From assembly GCF_022539665.2 (NCBI RefSeq), contig NC_081337.1, positions 922,239 to 986,238 on the forward strand: a DNA stretch of 64,000 nt. The letters run 5' to 3'. This DNA comes from Daphnia carinata. Lineage: Eukaryota; Arthropoda; Branchiopoda; Diplostraca; Daphniidae. A program made the position numbers and the translations under genes. The notes under the pieces are model-generated. The model did no database searches. It was not told where the DNA came from and was given only the letters and a program-made list of their open reading frames with translations. This document shows, in pieces, positions 1 to 10,815 of this stretch (its first letter is position 1; each line of letters starts with the position of its first letter).

Positions 1-381
1 TACCAAACACCTGTCGCACGTTAGCTTCAAATTCTTTAATTGTTTCACCCATCAATAAGTCGTCGAAATACACGATCACTCCCGGGAGGTCGTCATACAG
101 CTCTAACATCGCTTGCAGGTATACTTCCGGGGCTGACTTAACACCGAACGGTAGTCGGAGATAACTACAGCAACCTTTAAGAGTGGCCATGGTGCACAAA
201 TACAACGCACGTCTGAGAGGGGAATCTGGTAAAAAACCGAGGCGGCATCTAGGCTGCAGAAGTATTTCACCTCCCCGATTTTTCGAAACAGCTGTTCGAT
301 AGTCAAGACGGCAAAGTGTTGACGTAGACTTGCCTTGTTGAGTTCTGACGTAGTCCACATACCCTGAACTTCACGATCCAA
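1..381 (-). pseudogene. Ty3/gypsy reverse transcriptase fragment
   Basis: The minus strand encodes pieces of a Ty3/gypsy reverse transcriptase. The segment at about 250-350 reads LRQHFAVLTIEQLF and then KYFCSLDAASVFYQIPL, matching RT block A, where the first catalytic Asp sits in the LDA context. Near 50-100, in another frame, it reads VIVYFDDLL, the YxDD catalytic block. A frame change separates the two and the thumb is cut by the window edge, so this is a broken copy. It lies head-to-head with BEL/Pao gag debris. The neighbouring gypsy element at 821-5560 lacks exactly this domain, so both may derive from related families, but that link is inference. Confidence 0.72.
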
Positions 382-385
382 ATCT

Positions 386-820
386 TTGATTGAAATCCGA
401 ATAATTACGCTCGTTTTAAGGCTAAATTTCGAGCTTTATACAAAAAGAAATACAACGGTTCCCCTTCTCTTCTGTTCCTGTTGGGATGAGTTGCTGTCAA
501 AAGAAGAAGTACGGATCGGAATCGGTGAATGCCTCACAGATGGGACCATGTACTCCGTGGTATGGGATCGTCTTGAAGCAGTTTACGGCAGCACCGAAGT
601 CATGGACCAGATCTACCTCGACGATCTGCTGCAGATACCACATTTGAAAAACCAAGATGCTTCAAGCCTCCAAACCTTCGCCAACCAGTTGCACGGAGCA
701 GTAGTGACGTTTTCCCATTCAAGATATGCGCAAGAATTTCACAGCCGTACTACCCCGATGACCATAGAAGCGAAGCTGATGCCATACTTTAAAGAGAAGT
801 GGAAAGAAAAGACAAAAAGG
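386..820 (+). pseudogene. BEL/Pao gag-like fragment, 5' part, split by gypsy insertion
   Basis: From about 500 the plus strand reads VWDRLEAVYGSTEVMDQIYL, then DDLLQIPHLKNQDASSLQ and LMPYFKEKW. This is the pattern of the BEL/Pao gag domain (DUF1759-like: a short repeat linking RYG, YL..LL..P and SL). It is interrupted at 820 by the LTR of the gypsy element. The reading resumes after 5560 with KRFAELDVLDLDDCL. No convincing 5' LTR or start codon is seen upstream, where a reversed gypsy RT fragment abuts. Old and non-functional. Confidence 0.65.
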
Positions 821-916
821 TGTTGTAGTGTGCTCACACACCCGGTAGGGGAGCTGAGCAGAGAGAGGAACACAGAATACAAAGACAGTTGACCAAGACA
901 CCTCAAGGCTATAACA
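821..916 (+). repeat. 5' LTR (96 bp) of gypsy element
   Basis: Starts TGTTGTAGTG and ends GGCTATAACA, with TG...CA termini as expected for an LTR. It is repeated at 5465-5560 with a single visible difference (CCTCAAGG here against CTTCAAGG). It is unusually short for a Ty3/gypsy LTR, and no clear TATA box or polyadenylation signal is visible in it. Confidence 0.92.
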
Positions 917-934
917 TGGTGTCAGAAGTGGGAT
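917..934 (+). promoter_or_regulatory. Primer-binding site, tRNA-Leu type
   Basis: TGGTGTCAGAAGTGGGAT starts immediately after the 5' LTR. It is complementary to the CCA-tailed 3' end of a eukaryotic tRNA-Leu (acceptor stem ending in CTTCTGACACCA). Position and length are those of a minus-strand priming site. The tRNA assignment rests on knowledge of the conserved leucine tRNA 3' end and was not searched. Confidence 0.75.
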
Positions 935-1035
935 CTTCTCCCGCCTTTTGAAACAAAGGTACCACGTGTGAACCACGCTGCCTCCAAAGAAAAAAAAAAA
1001 AAAAAAAAAAAAGTTTTTTTTTCCTTTCTCTCGTC

Positions 1036-1188
1036 ATGGCTTCCTCACTCAAAGCCCCAGAGCCGTTTTGGTTTTCGGCTAGTGATTTGGCCACACAGTG
1101 GGCAGTGTGGCGTCGACAATTCCAGTGGTTTTTTATAGCCACAAGAAAAGAAGAAGCCCTAGCAAGTGAAAACCGGCTGGAGATGCGT
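1036..1188 (+). pseudogene. Gypsy gag N-terminal segment
   Basis: From the ATG at 1036 the frame reads MASSLKAPEPFWF, then DLATQWAVWRRQFQWFFIAT, a typical Ty3/gypsy gag start with a tryptophan-rich WxxWxxxFxxF pattern. It breaks off at about 1188, where an AT-rich block begins. The remainder of gag resumes near 2320 in a different frame. It is preceded by a poly-A/poly-T run at 990-1022. Confidence 0.6.
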
Positions 1189-2317
1189 TTCAGCTGAGTC
1201 TTTCGACTGCGTTTTGCGAACCATACGCAGATTTCCGGCGCTAATTATCTGCCAATAAATACGCAGTTTTAACGGTTTCTAGACTAGTTTTTGTAAGACG
1301 ACATTAGTGCTAGTTCTGAAAGCGTTTCTCGTACTCATTTTGAACGTGTTTTCCTGTTTCATTTCAGTACGATGGTACCGTTTAAATACGGTTTATGAAA
1401 GGCAAAGAAAATGCGTACGTATTCCGTATGTAATGTAATTATTTACTAGAACCCAATCAGTATAAAAATAAGTTTATTTACCAAGTTTCAGTAAAAATTA
1501 TAGTAAATAGTGAAATATAAAATGATTTTTGGTCAAGGAAACATTATTTTATAGAGATTCTGGTGAAATGCTTAGCGAAAATAGGTTCAAACAAATAACA
1601 CATGCTTTGTTGGTAGTTTCCTGGACATTGTTATTAATTTGAAATGTAAGACTAGAAAACAAATAGATATTAATTAAAATTTAGAATGGATTCAACGGAA
1701 ATGTAAGAAAGGATGACACGAGGCGTCCTTTGTGTTATCATCGCAGTACATTCACAAGCATTACAATGTAGGCTATGTAAGAAAGATTTTACCTTTTCAG
1801 GGTGTTTGGTTATTACTTATTATTATAGTATATTTATTATTATAGTGTAGCATATTATTAATAATAGTTACCTCTACAAGTTATTTAATCCTTAGGTAAG
1901 TGAAAATCAGCACAACAGTAATTATCAGATTTTCAGAAAACACTAAGCACTAAGCACTAAGTACTAAATACTCGTCGCTATGGTTGACGATGACGCTATG
2001 TCGCTCGACTTACCAAAAATCTAGTTTCGAGACGCTACCGCTACGTGTTTCCACACAAAGCATTAAAAATAAAAAAAAATTTAAGACCAAAACGGTTTGG
2101 AGACGGAAAATCCAGGCGCAATGTTATTTATAACAACGGTACGCAAAAAATGGCGACCATACGCATTAAAACTGCAAATGAAAACAGTATAAACTTAGTA
2201 TGTTAAACGAAATAACGAAAACTGTTGTACGACATTGGAACTGTTTTCAAAGGGATATTCCGTATAGATTTCAGTATCAAATACCAATACCGAAATCAGA
2301 CGGATTTCACTTACTAG
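1188..2317. mobile_element. AT-rich 1.1-kb insertion within gypsy gag, unclassified
   Basis: Between the two halves of gag lies about 1.1 kb of AT-rich DNA without an open reading frame. GGAGATG occurs at both edges (about 1180-1186 and 2311-2317), which could be a 7-bp target duplication. Sub-terminal similarity in inverted orientation (ATACGCAGTTTTAA near 1258 against TTAAAACTGC near 2166) suggests a non-autonomous DNA transposon. Clear terminal inverted repeats were not found, so the class is open. Confidence 0.4.
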
Positions 2318-2321
2318 GGAG

Positions 2322-3514
2322 ATGACGAAGAGGTATTGGTTGGTGTCCTTCTCACGCTTCTTGGCATTGAGGGTCTCAAAGTGTACGACACGTTTACGTT
2401 CGCAACAGAGGGTGATTCTAAGAAAATTGAGCCGGTGCTAAACAAGTTTGACGGTTATTTTGAGCCACGCCGCAGTGAGGTATTCGAACGTTTCAAGTTT
2501 TTGCGTCGTCATCAACAACAGGGAGAGTCGTTCGACACTTGGCTGGTTGACCTGCGAGCATTAATAAAAAGCTGTAATTATGGAGACGCTGCCTCGGCAA
2601 TCTTACGTGATCAGATAGTGCTTGGTGTGGCTGACGGTAAAGTCCGCGAAAAGTTGTTGTTCGAGAAAGACCTGACCTTGGAAAAAGCGACTGAAATTAC
2701 AAGAGCTTGTGAGTCGTCCAAGTCTCAGTTGTCCCAAATCGAAGCTCAAAGCACTGAGGCTGAGAAGACACATAGTTTGGATCATAGAAAAGCCCGCAGG
2801 CAAGAGAACCGTTCACGCACAGGTGGCCAAAAAGAAGAAAATAAAAAAGCACAGTGTCCCAACTGCGGGCGCCAGCACGGTCATAATAATTGCCGTGCCG
2901 TCAATGTCACCTGTTTCCAGTGCGGGTTAGTGGGACATTACTCAAGTTGTTGCAGCAGCAACCGGCGTCCACCAAACCGCGATCGGCGAGAATCAACCCG
3001 CCTTCGCCCGTCCAGATATCCACCACGTGATGGAAGAGTACACACTGTTGACGATGAATATGACTATCTTCCTCAACGTTTTGAGACCGGTTTTAATTTT
3101 GATGAAGACTACGTAGTTCAAACGCTGAAAACGAGTAGGAGTGATAAAGAGTGGTTTGAAAACATTTCAGTAGATGGCGTGATGGTTAAGTTCAAACTTG
3201 ACTCTGGAGCCAGTTGCGACCTCCTGTCGTATGAGCTGTTCAAGTGTGTCCCTCGAAGCCTTCGCCGTCTTCAGCCGGGGCCAAAAGTTCGAAGTTACGG
3301 GGCAAAGGGTGGATATTTGTCGGTTGTTGGGGTCTACTGCACGGAAATTTGCCACAAGAACAAGGTTAACAAAGTAAACTTCGTAGTGGTGGATGAGCCG
3401 AGACAGCCTGCCATACTGGGACTTCGCACATGCGAGCGGCTGAACCTCATCCACAGAATGCATATGATAAAGCCGTTGCCTGTTGATAAGTGTCCCACAA
3501 TAGTGTTTGAGTAG
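2322..3514 (+). CDS. Gypsy gag-protease: capsid, zinc knuckles, aspartic protease
   Basis: A continuous frame with three recognisable parts. The capsid-like part reads KKIEPVLNKFDGYFEPRR, then VFERFKFLRRHQ and DTWLVDLR, the conserved Ty3/gypsy retrotransposon gag core. Around 2850-2950 are two zinc knuckles, CPNCGRQHGHNNC and CFQCGLVGHYSSCC. From about 3165 the frame reads VKFKLDSGASCDLLS, an aspartic protease active site with DSG, followed by ILGLRTCERL, the flap/hydrophobic block. In an active element this makes the virus-like particle and cleaves the polyprotein. The frame ends at an in-frame TAG at 3512-3514, right at the RT deletion junction. The first part of gag is cut off by the AT-rich block. 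Confidence 0.85.
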
Positions 3515-4142
3515 GTAGCATACGCGTCCACCTCTCTTACGCCTACACAAAAGAGATATTTTCAAATTGAAAAGGAGCTGTTGGCGGTCCAGTTTGAGCT
3601 TATGCGCTTTCGGCAGTACGTGTTTGGACAGCCCGTAGTGGTGGAAACGGACCACAACCCGTTAATTGGTCTGTTGGAAAAGCCAATAGCCGCCAGTTCT
3701 CCCAGAATTCAGCGCATGAGACTACAACTCCAGCGGTTCGATTTTAGCCTCCGGTATAAGCCGGGAAAAGAGTTGTTCGTTGCTGATGCTCTAAGCAGGG
3801 CCCCTGTGCCCAATCAGTATCAAGATGATGTCACCCAATTGTGTGAAGAACAGGTGTTCTTCGTGTTACATCAGATAGCCCCGGCAGCTGATACACGCGC
3901 TCGATACGCAGAAGCGACGGCGGAGGACCCAACGTTACAGCTAGTAAAGAAACTAACATTAAAAGGATGGCCGGACCATAAAAGCCAATGCCCCGTTCCT
4001 GCAAAGCCTTACTGGACAGTGAAACATGATATTGCTGAGGTGGACGGGTTGCTTCTGTATAAAGAGCGCTTAATAGTTCCCACGTCGCTACGGCAGGAGG
4101 TGCTAAAAGGCGTTCACAGTGGCCATTTCGGCGAAACTAAGT
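3515..4142 (+). pseudogene. Gypsy RNase H and integrase zinc-binding start
   Basis: The same frame as gag-protease continues after one TAG codon. It reads VAYASTSLTPTQKRYFQIEK, then FRQYVFGQPVVVETDHNPL and FSLRYKPGKELFVADALSR. These are the RT connection/RNase H blocks of Ty3/gypsy pol, ending with the ADALSR motif. The stretch around 4100-4140 (VHSGHFGETK) begins the integrase HHCC zinc-binding region. A one-base shift near 4140 moves the reading into another frame. The RT palm and fingers that should precede RNase H are absent, so this copy could not reverse transcribe alone. Confidence 0.82.
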
Positions 4143-4916
4143 GTGTTGAGAGCCAGATCGGCGGTTTATTGGCCGGGATGTGAGGATCAAGTCAAAAATG
4201 TCGTAGCGAGCTGCAACATCTGTCATTCAAATCGAACCCGCAACCCGTCACAGCCGCTATACCCCGTAGAACTGCCTATATACCCATTTCAGTTCGTATC
4301 GGCTGACATCTTCAAGTTCCAGGGAAGATCATATTTGTTGACGGTAGATGCCTACAGCAAATGGCCGTGTGCAGCTCAAGTAAAAGATCTGTCAGCGGCG
4401 GCAACAGTTATGGAGCTTGACAGAAGATTCGCCGATTTTGGGTCGCCAGAAGTCATCAAAACAGACAATGGGACCCACTTCGCAAACGCTGAGATGAGGG
4501 CATTCTGCGCTCGACATAACTGCCGCCTCGTAACGTCGAGTCCAGAGTACCCCCGCTCCAATGGCCTGCCGGAACGTCATATCCAAACTGCCAAAAAGAC
4601 ACTTCTGAAGATGCTACAAGAAGAGAGGACGCTGTCTGAAGCTTTGGCGGCAATTCGCTCAACTCCACTGTCAGAGTCCCTTCCGTCGCCAGCGGTGCTG
4701 TTGCAAAGCCGAAATTTGCGCGGTGCTCTGCCGTTCTTACGGTCCAAACTTCAACCGGCAGCAGTCTTAGCAACCAGAGTGGTTCAGCAGCTGCAGAAAA
4801 AGCAAGCGGAAGCGTCGTTCTTCCATAGGTATGTCCCAGATATTCGGTGTTCAACACTGCGTGTGGGCCAGTGCGTGCGGGTACTAGTCTCAGGTATCTG
4901 GCTAAGGGCGTGGTAA
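4143..4916 (+). pseudogene. Gypsy integrase catalytic core
   Basis: Reads YWPGCEDQVKNVVASCNICH, completing the HHCC zinc finger, then the DDE core: FVSADIFKF (first Asp), VIKTDNGTHFANAEM (second Asp) and SNGLPERHIQTAK (Glu). These are the three catalytic residues of retroviral-type integrases with the spacing expected for Ty3/gypsy. Integrase would insert the element cDNA into the host genome. The frame runs out at a stop at 4914-4916. The C-terminal domain resumes in another frame from about 4890. The core residues are intact despite the flanking frameshifts. Confidence 0.85.
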
Positions 4917-5296
4917 CGGAAGTCTGCCCAGAGCCAAACTCATACCTGGTCAAAACGAGTGATGGACGTTCCTTCAGGCGCAACAGGAGCGCAATTAACG
5001 TCGATAAGTTACCACCAGTAGTTCGCCGCATAGCCGACCGTCCTGGTCAGCAAGTCAGCTCCCCTTGGTGAGATCTGTTGGACGTCCCTAAACGCCGAGC
5101 TCTAACACCACAAGGGCCCGCTGGTCGAGTGGGCGCCGAGGAGCCCCGCCAACGAGAACCTCAGCTGGCCAGCCAGGTAACACCGACCGTCAGCCCCAAC
5201 AAGAACGCTCAACAGGCCGTAGAACCAGCTGGTCGGCAACAGAGGCTGATACAGTTTCAAACTCGGTCGGGAAAAGTATACTCTAAACAAAGCTGA
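4890..5296 (+). pseudogene. Gypsy pol C-terminal tail
   Basis: After a frame change near 4890 the reading continues RYLAKGVVTEVCPEPNSYLV, then GRSFRRNRSAINVDKL, the SH3-like C-terminal domain of Ty3/gypsy integrase. After a further stop at 5069-5071 it continues in a Pro/Gln-rich tail ending FQTRSGKVYSKQS, the usual end of pol (RSGRxxKPP-like). Spacer and polypurine tract follow. Confidence 0.65.
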
Positions 5297-5451
5297 GTCC
5301 AATGCATATTAAAATATCTCTCTCGCTCTCCTGTCACAATCGCCAGTCTACCTCGTTGTCAGTGTTGTCATGTTCATTGTCGTAGTGCTGCCTCGTTTAT
5401 GTCAGTTCGTTTCTCATTGTTACTCTTGTCTGTGTTGTCGCATTGTGGATA

Positions 5452-5464
5452 TGTGAAAGGGAGA
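5452..5464 (+). promoter_or_regulatory. Polypurine tract before 3' LTR
   Basis: GTGAAAGGGAGA lies directly upstream of the 3' LTR, the standard position for plus-strand priming during reverse transcription. Confidence 0.65.
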
Positions 5465-5560
5465 TGTTGTAGTGTGCTCACACACCCGGTAGGGGAGCTG
5501 AGCAGAGAGAGGAACACAGAATACAAAGACAGTTGACCAAGACACTTCAAGGCTATAACA
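5465..5560 (+). repeat. 3' LTR (96 bp) of gypsy element
   Basis: Direct copy of 821-916 with one visible substitution. It is followed by AAAGG, matching the 5 bases before the 5' LTR, so this is the true right end of the insertion. Confidence 0.92.
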
Positions 5561-8090
5561 AAAGGTTTGCAGAATTGGACGTGCTTGACCTGGACGACTG
5601 TTTAACCGTTAAATCCATGAGTAAACAACATGGTAAAACGTATTTGAGCCTCTGCCACGTTGACGTCTAAATCGGTACGATTTGATGAGCAGAAACCAGA
5701 TAACAGACGCATCCGGCTTCTTTGGACACGTCTGGACAGTAGAAGGCTGAAAAGCAACGACTACATTATCTCCGTCCTCCGCTCCCACGGAAAGACAACC
5801 GAAGAAGGTATGCCGAAAAGACTGACCACTGATGGTGCCTAGCCTGTAACGGAAGGGCTCACAACCAGGCCAGCTGTAAGCTGTTTATATCTTTCACGCC
5901 TACAAGACGGGCAGAAGTTTTTTTCAAGTCCAGAAAGTGTTTATTATGCCTCACCGGCAAACCCTAACGCAGGAAGTGTTCCAGAGGCATTAAATGTACC
6001 ATTGGTGCATGCGCTGGGACAAAAAACCATACCTTGCTTTGCGAATCCGAAATCATCCCACTGAGGACACTGTCGGATACCACCAACCACTCCATCAACG
6101 TCTACATCGACTGCATTTCTTGGGACACTAACCCAGAGGGAATCGGTAAAGCGACGTGTACATTTTAAGATCATGCCCGTTCGTGTTAGTGTCGGTGCTA
6201 GATGGATCAAAACTTAGATACCGGAAGCGACAACACGCTGATCAGGATCGATGTGGTAAAAAAATTGGGACTAGTTAGACAGACTAAACGTGTCAACGTT
6301 GTTTCATACGATGGGGTCATGTCAAACGTCTAGGCTGCCATTGTAAAATTTTCTCTCTCGTTTGTGGAAGGAACTAACCGGTTCGACGTCAAACATGCCT
6401 ATGCCGTCGACAATTTGAAGGTAACACCGAATCACCCAATCAACTTTCGTCACCTGAGGGCCTGGACATACCTACCTGGTCTTGATGTCCCGAACGTGCA
6501 ACCCGAAGACTTTGGCATATTGATTGAACTCGACGTAGCAGAGGCCTATGACCACTTAGATTCCAGGCCGTGACCGTCGGCTGGAACTATTGGGCCTACC
6601 GCTTTTGGTTGGTGCCTGGGTGGTCAAAAGGAACCGCGATGGAAGATGGACTTCCGTTCGTCGCCCAAATAGCAGCAGAGACTTTTCGGTGATCTTCATG
6701 GTCTACGTATCCTCGAGACTACAGTAAATAATGTTGGTAACCGGTATCAAGTCGGCCTAATGTGGAAAACCGACAACGTACATCTTCCGGACAATGGGGC
6801 AACTGCTTTGAATGGAATTTACGCTCAAGAGAAGCGATTTCAATGAGATGAAGACTTCGCCCAGAAGCATGATGCAGTTGTTAAGGAATATGTCGGCCTG
6901 GAACACGCCAGACTCCTCAGAACCGAAGAATTGCGGAAGCTGTACAGTAAAACGTGGTATTTATTGCACCACGGGGTCGTAAGCCTATCCAGCTCTACGA
7001 CCAAAGTTGGAATTCTTTTTGATGGATCCGCCTAGAATGACCATCGATCAACAAGAACCCGTTACGCGGACTGAATCTGCTCGTTAGCCTACTTGGTGTC
7101 CTACTGCGCTTCCAAAGGAACCTGGTACCAGTAGGCGCGGATATCGAGAAGATGTTTCACCAGGTTAAGATCCCAGTAGAAGATGAGACATCCTACCGTT
7201 TTGTGTATCGGACACCTAGCAGTAATCAAGCATCGTTACGTTCCAAATAACAGTCAACGTCATTGGATCAGTATCTTCTTCATCGACTTGTATCTTCGCT
7301 CTTCTACCGAACAACCAACCACTATCATGACCAGTATCCGGAGGCAGCAGATAGCGTCCGAAGAAACTTCTACGTTGACAATTACCTCGACTTTTTCGAT
7401 TCCGAAGACGGGCAGTAAAACGGGCTTGCCAAATGAGGATAATCTAACAACTCAGTGGTTTCAACTTAGCAAAGCGGACGTCCTTGTCAAAGAAGGCGAT
7501 ATCGACTCGTGAGCTTGGTCTGGCCTCACCAACACTGGACCTTGATCTGGAAAAATTGTCCATCGAGTGGACACTTGGAGTAATATGGAAAGGGGAAACA
7601 GACATGCTGACGTTCAAGATATGGAAGCAGCCCACACATGATGTTCTCACCAAAATGAGCTTCCTTAGTATTATATTCAGTGTCTACGACCCGTTGATAC
7701 TATGGACGTAGGGGAAAATCATCGGCTGGGATGACCCTATTCCCGACGAACTGGGCCAACGTTTTCATCACTGGTACGAGCATTTGGAAAACCTGGAGTT
7801 GCTGACGGTGCCAATATATTTTCGACATTAACGTAGACGTTGGAAGCAACAGCAGTGGAGCTGTGGCGTATTTCCGCTTCATCTTCGAGGACCAGTCGAT
7901 CAACGTATCCTTCCTCATGGCTAAAACTCACGTAACACACGTAAAAGGCCTCACGATCCCAAGATTGGAGTTAGAGGCTTCAATATTGCTTTAGTTTTCT
8001 GTCGTGAGCATGAAATCGACTTACGCGAATGGAAGGAATGGATGTTTCCTTCCATACCGACTATCAAACCGTTTTTCGTTGGATCCACTC
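5561..8090 (+). pseudogene. BEL/Pao element 1: gag end, protease, RT, RNase H (decayed)
   Basis: This continues the interrupted BEL/Pao element in several frames with many stops. Around 5840-5950 is a Cys/His knuckle (CNGRAHNQASCKLF ... CLLCLTG). At about 6215 is LDTGSDNTLI, the aspartic protease active site (DUF1758 type), followed by KHAYAVDNLKVTPN and FGILIELDVAEAYDHLD. At 7085-7200 the frame reads SLLGVLLRFQRNLVPVGADI then EKMFHQVKIP, RT block A of BEL/Pao. Near 7370 is NFYVDNYLDFF, the altered catalytic YVDD. Around 7540-7700 is the connection domain. At 7845-7985 is RNase H, ending VKGLTIPRLELEAS. Frameshifts throughout make it non-functional. Confidence 0.75.
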
Positions 8091-10815
8091 CGACATTTGC
8101 CGATTTGAAACCTTCGTGAACAATCGCATTGGCAAGATCTTCCGAAATGCCAACTGAGGACGATGGCGTCACGTATCTGGAGTTTAAAATACCACGGACC
8201 TGTGTAGTCTTTGCAAACGACCCGAAAAACGCCGACGAGTTGGTGAAATTCCTATTTATTGCGATCGCCACTACCCGAAGAGGAGCAGCCGATTTTGCCG
8301 TACACTCTTTTGTATCCGAAGCCATCGAACACAAAATGTACGTGGGTGATTATGAGTTCAGCGAAGACGGTTTGCCTTGCCATTCAAGAAGTGACTGGAG
8401 TTCAAGCAGCGTTGGCGGCGGGTGATCTAAATCTCCAAGGATGGATTTAAAATTCCGCTGAGTTCTTGAACCTTCTGTTGACGTCAAAGCCGGTGTCATC
8501 GGAGGACGTTTACTTGACGGAGACCATGAAAAAAAAGTTCTGGGGGTGTACTGGAATTCTAATACCGATGTACTCACTTTCAAAGTGAGCTCTTAGATAC
8601 GGTGGTCTTCACGAAAGTTCGATTAGCCAGCAAAACGGCGAGCTTATTAGACCTGCAAGGAATGGCCACTCCCATGACACTAAAGGCGAAGGTGAAACTC
8701 CGAGAACTCCAGATTCAAGGGCTTCAATGGGCTGAGGAGGTGAACGGAGAGGCAGGGCATTGGGGGAAGAGATGGTTAGAGTCATTGAAGTAGCTCAACG
8801 GCTTTGAGATTCCACGTTGTCTCTTCGAGAGAGAAGATTTTGTCATTCGAACAGAATTGCACAGTTTCGGAGACGCTTCAGAAGACGCGTACGCTGCAGT
8901 TGTTTTTCCGCGAAACGTGTACGTTGATGGAACGGTGTTAGTCCGACATGTACGAGCATCAACGAAGCTGGCCCCGAATAGGACGATCTCCATCCGCAAG
9001 CTTGATTGGAACGCAGCCTTACTGGCGGTCAGATTGTCGAGAACTGTACAGATGGCGCTTACCCGTACTTTCATGCCCGTTATTTCAAGACGGACAGCAG
9101 TACCGTTCGGAACTGGATCAGAGCAACTACATCCAAGTACCAAGTGTACGTCAGTCACCGGATCGGCGAGATTCAAACGTTGACAGAGCCACAGGAGTGG
9201 AGGTTTCTTCCGGGTCGGCTAAATCCCGCTGATGTTGCGACCCGTTCCACGCTCGGAGAAGATAGCTTCCCGGCTTATTGGTGGTGTGGCGCAAAATTCT
9301 TACAACATTCAGAAGATCGTTGGCCGACAGATCTACCATGGATGGTGGAGATCGAGGAGAGTCAACCTTTTCGCTCAAGCGTGGTTAAAGGCGAAACGTC
9401 AGCGGTGGTTTGGAGAAGATGACTATTGCAGTCGAGGAAATTCCGGCATTGGTCAAGGTGCAAGAACCCTTCTTTGGACTTGTACGATGGTGTCAAGAAG
9501 AGGCGTATTTCTCCGAGCTGTATTGTCTCCAGAAAGGGAAGTGGATCCCTTCAACTTTAAGTCGGCTAGCGTTATCGCAATTAGTTGGGAAATACGGGTT
9601 AATCCGGCTAGGAGTTGGAGCTGGACGCGTTCAGCTGCCGTACGAGGAAATTCATCCACCTCTACTCCCAGCATGACACGAGTTTACCGTGAACGTCGTG
9701 AGATTATTCTATTTGATGCTCAAACACGTTGGAACTGACTATTAAATTAGTTTCAATAGACAGCACTTTTGGACTCCTCGCGGTCGAGTATTAGTTAAGA
9801 AGATTCGTCGAGATTGCACCGCTTGGTAAAGAGAGTGAGCAAAGGCGGTCGAGCAGCTTATGGCGGAACTTCACGAATCACGCTTGGAAGCAGACACCCC
9901 GCTTTTCACCCGTTCAGCAATCGGCTTGGTCCATTGGACCTAGGTCTGTCGAGGAACAGAACCGCCAAAAGATGGGGAGTTCTATTAACGTGCCTAGTAA
10001 CCCTCGCCATTTACTTGGAGTTGCTGACGTCTTTATCTTCAGATGATTTCCTTCTCATCCTACGTCAATTTATTGGTCTGTATGGCCAGCCTGGAGTTGT
10101 CCATACTGACAACGGGACCAATTTCGTAGGAGCAGAACGGGAACTAAGAGAAGAAGCTGAAGGCCTATTCACCGATCCAAAGTGGGCTGCAAGAAGGTAG
10201 CTCCAAGAACTCCACACTTCAGCTGTCCTCAAAAATCTCTCGTCAATTCGACGAAGAAGGCGCTCTACCAAGTATTAGATGCAGAAAACTCGAAGTTGCA
10301 GTACCCGTCAGAAGAAAAAACGTTACGCACTTCGTTGTAGCCCGTTTACTGAATGGACGACCGCTGACAGCTGCGAGCAATGATCCAGCCGAATTCCGTC
10401 CGTTAACTCTAGCCGACTTTCGGAACCGGGTCAACACGGCGTGTCCACCCGTCGGCCTCTTCGACGACGCCCTACCTCGAGAGAGATACAGATACTTGCA
10501 TCGTGTGCTCAATCTGTTTTGGGAGATTTAGAAGAAAATATATTTGCAGTCCCTGGTTTTCCGTTCGAAATGGAAGGACCCGTAAACCAATTTCGCTGTT
10601 AGAGACGTAGTACTGGAAATTGACAGCTCTCTGAGAAGAAGCCAATGGAATCTTTGCAGGGTTACGAAAACCTATCCCGGAGCTGACGGATTAGTTCGTG
10701 TCGTGCACGTTCAATTTGAGAGAGGCCTGTTTCGACGTGGAATTGGACAGCTAGCTTTGCTGGAGACCGGCTCATCCGCTGGACCGCCTTAACGACCATC
10801 CGATTCGGGGGAGTA
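8090..10815 (+). pseudogene. BEL/Pao element 2: RT end, RNase H, integrase (decayed)
   Basis: A second BEL/Pao copy begins near 8090, because RT thumb and RNase H blocks occur again after those of element 1. Around 8360-8600 the reading is SAKTVCLAIQEVTGVQAALA, then NLQGWI and VLGVYWNSNTDVLTFKV. At 8860-9060 is RNase H (FGDASEDAYAAVVFPRNVYV, then STKLAPNRTISI and NAALLAVRL). From about 9970 integrase reads KRWGVLLTCLVTLAIYLELL, LSSDDFLLILRQFIGLYGQP and VVHTDNGTNFVGAE, with the first and second catalytic Asp contexts. The pol end near 10660-10800 reads KTYPGADGLVRVVHVQFERG. GGGGGAGTA at 10807-10815 is a polypurine-like end. Many stops and frame changes. Confidence 0.72.

Larger units (their letters stand above)
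821..5560 (+). mobile_element. Ty3/gypsy LTR retrotransposon, internally deleted, complete ends
   Basis: A complete insertion bounded by two 96-bp direct repeats that start TGTTG and end TAACA. They differ at one visible base. The flanking 5-bp AAAGG at 816-820 and 5561-5565 is a perfect target duplication inside BEL/Pao gag. Inside, in order: primer-binding site, gag N-terminus, a 1.1-kb AT-rich block, gag C-terminus with zinc knuckles, aspartic protease, RNase H, integrase and pol C-terminus. The whole RT core is missing between protease and RNase H, and there are frameshifts near 4140 and 4890. Nearly identical LTRs around such a damaged interior suggest that a defective copy was moved in trans, or that decay followed quickly after insertion. 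Confidence 0.9.
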
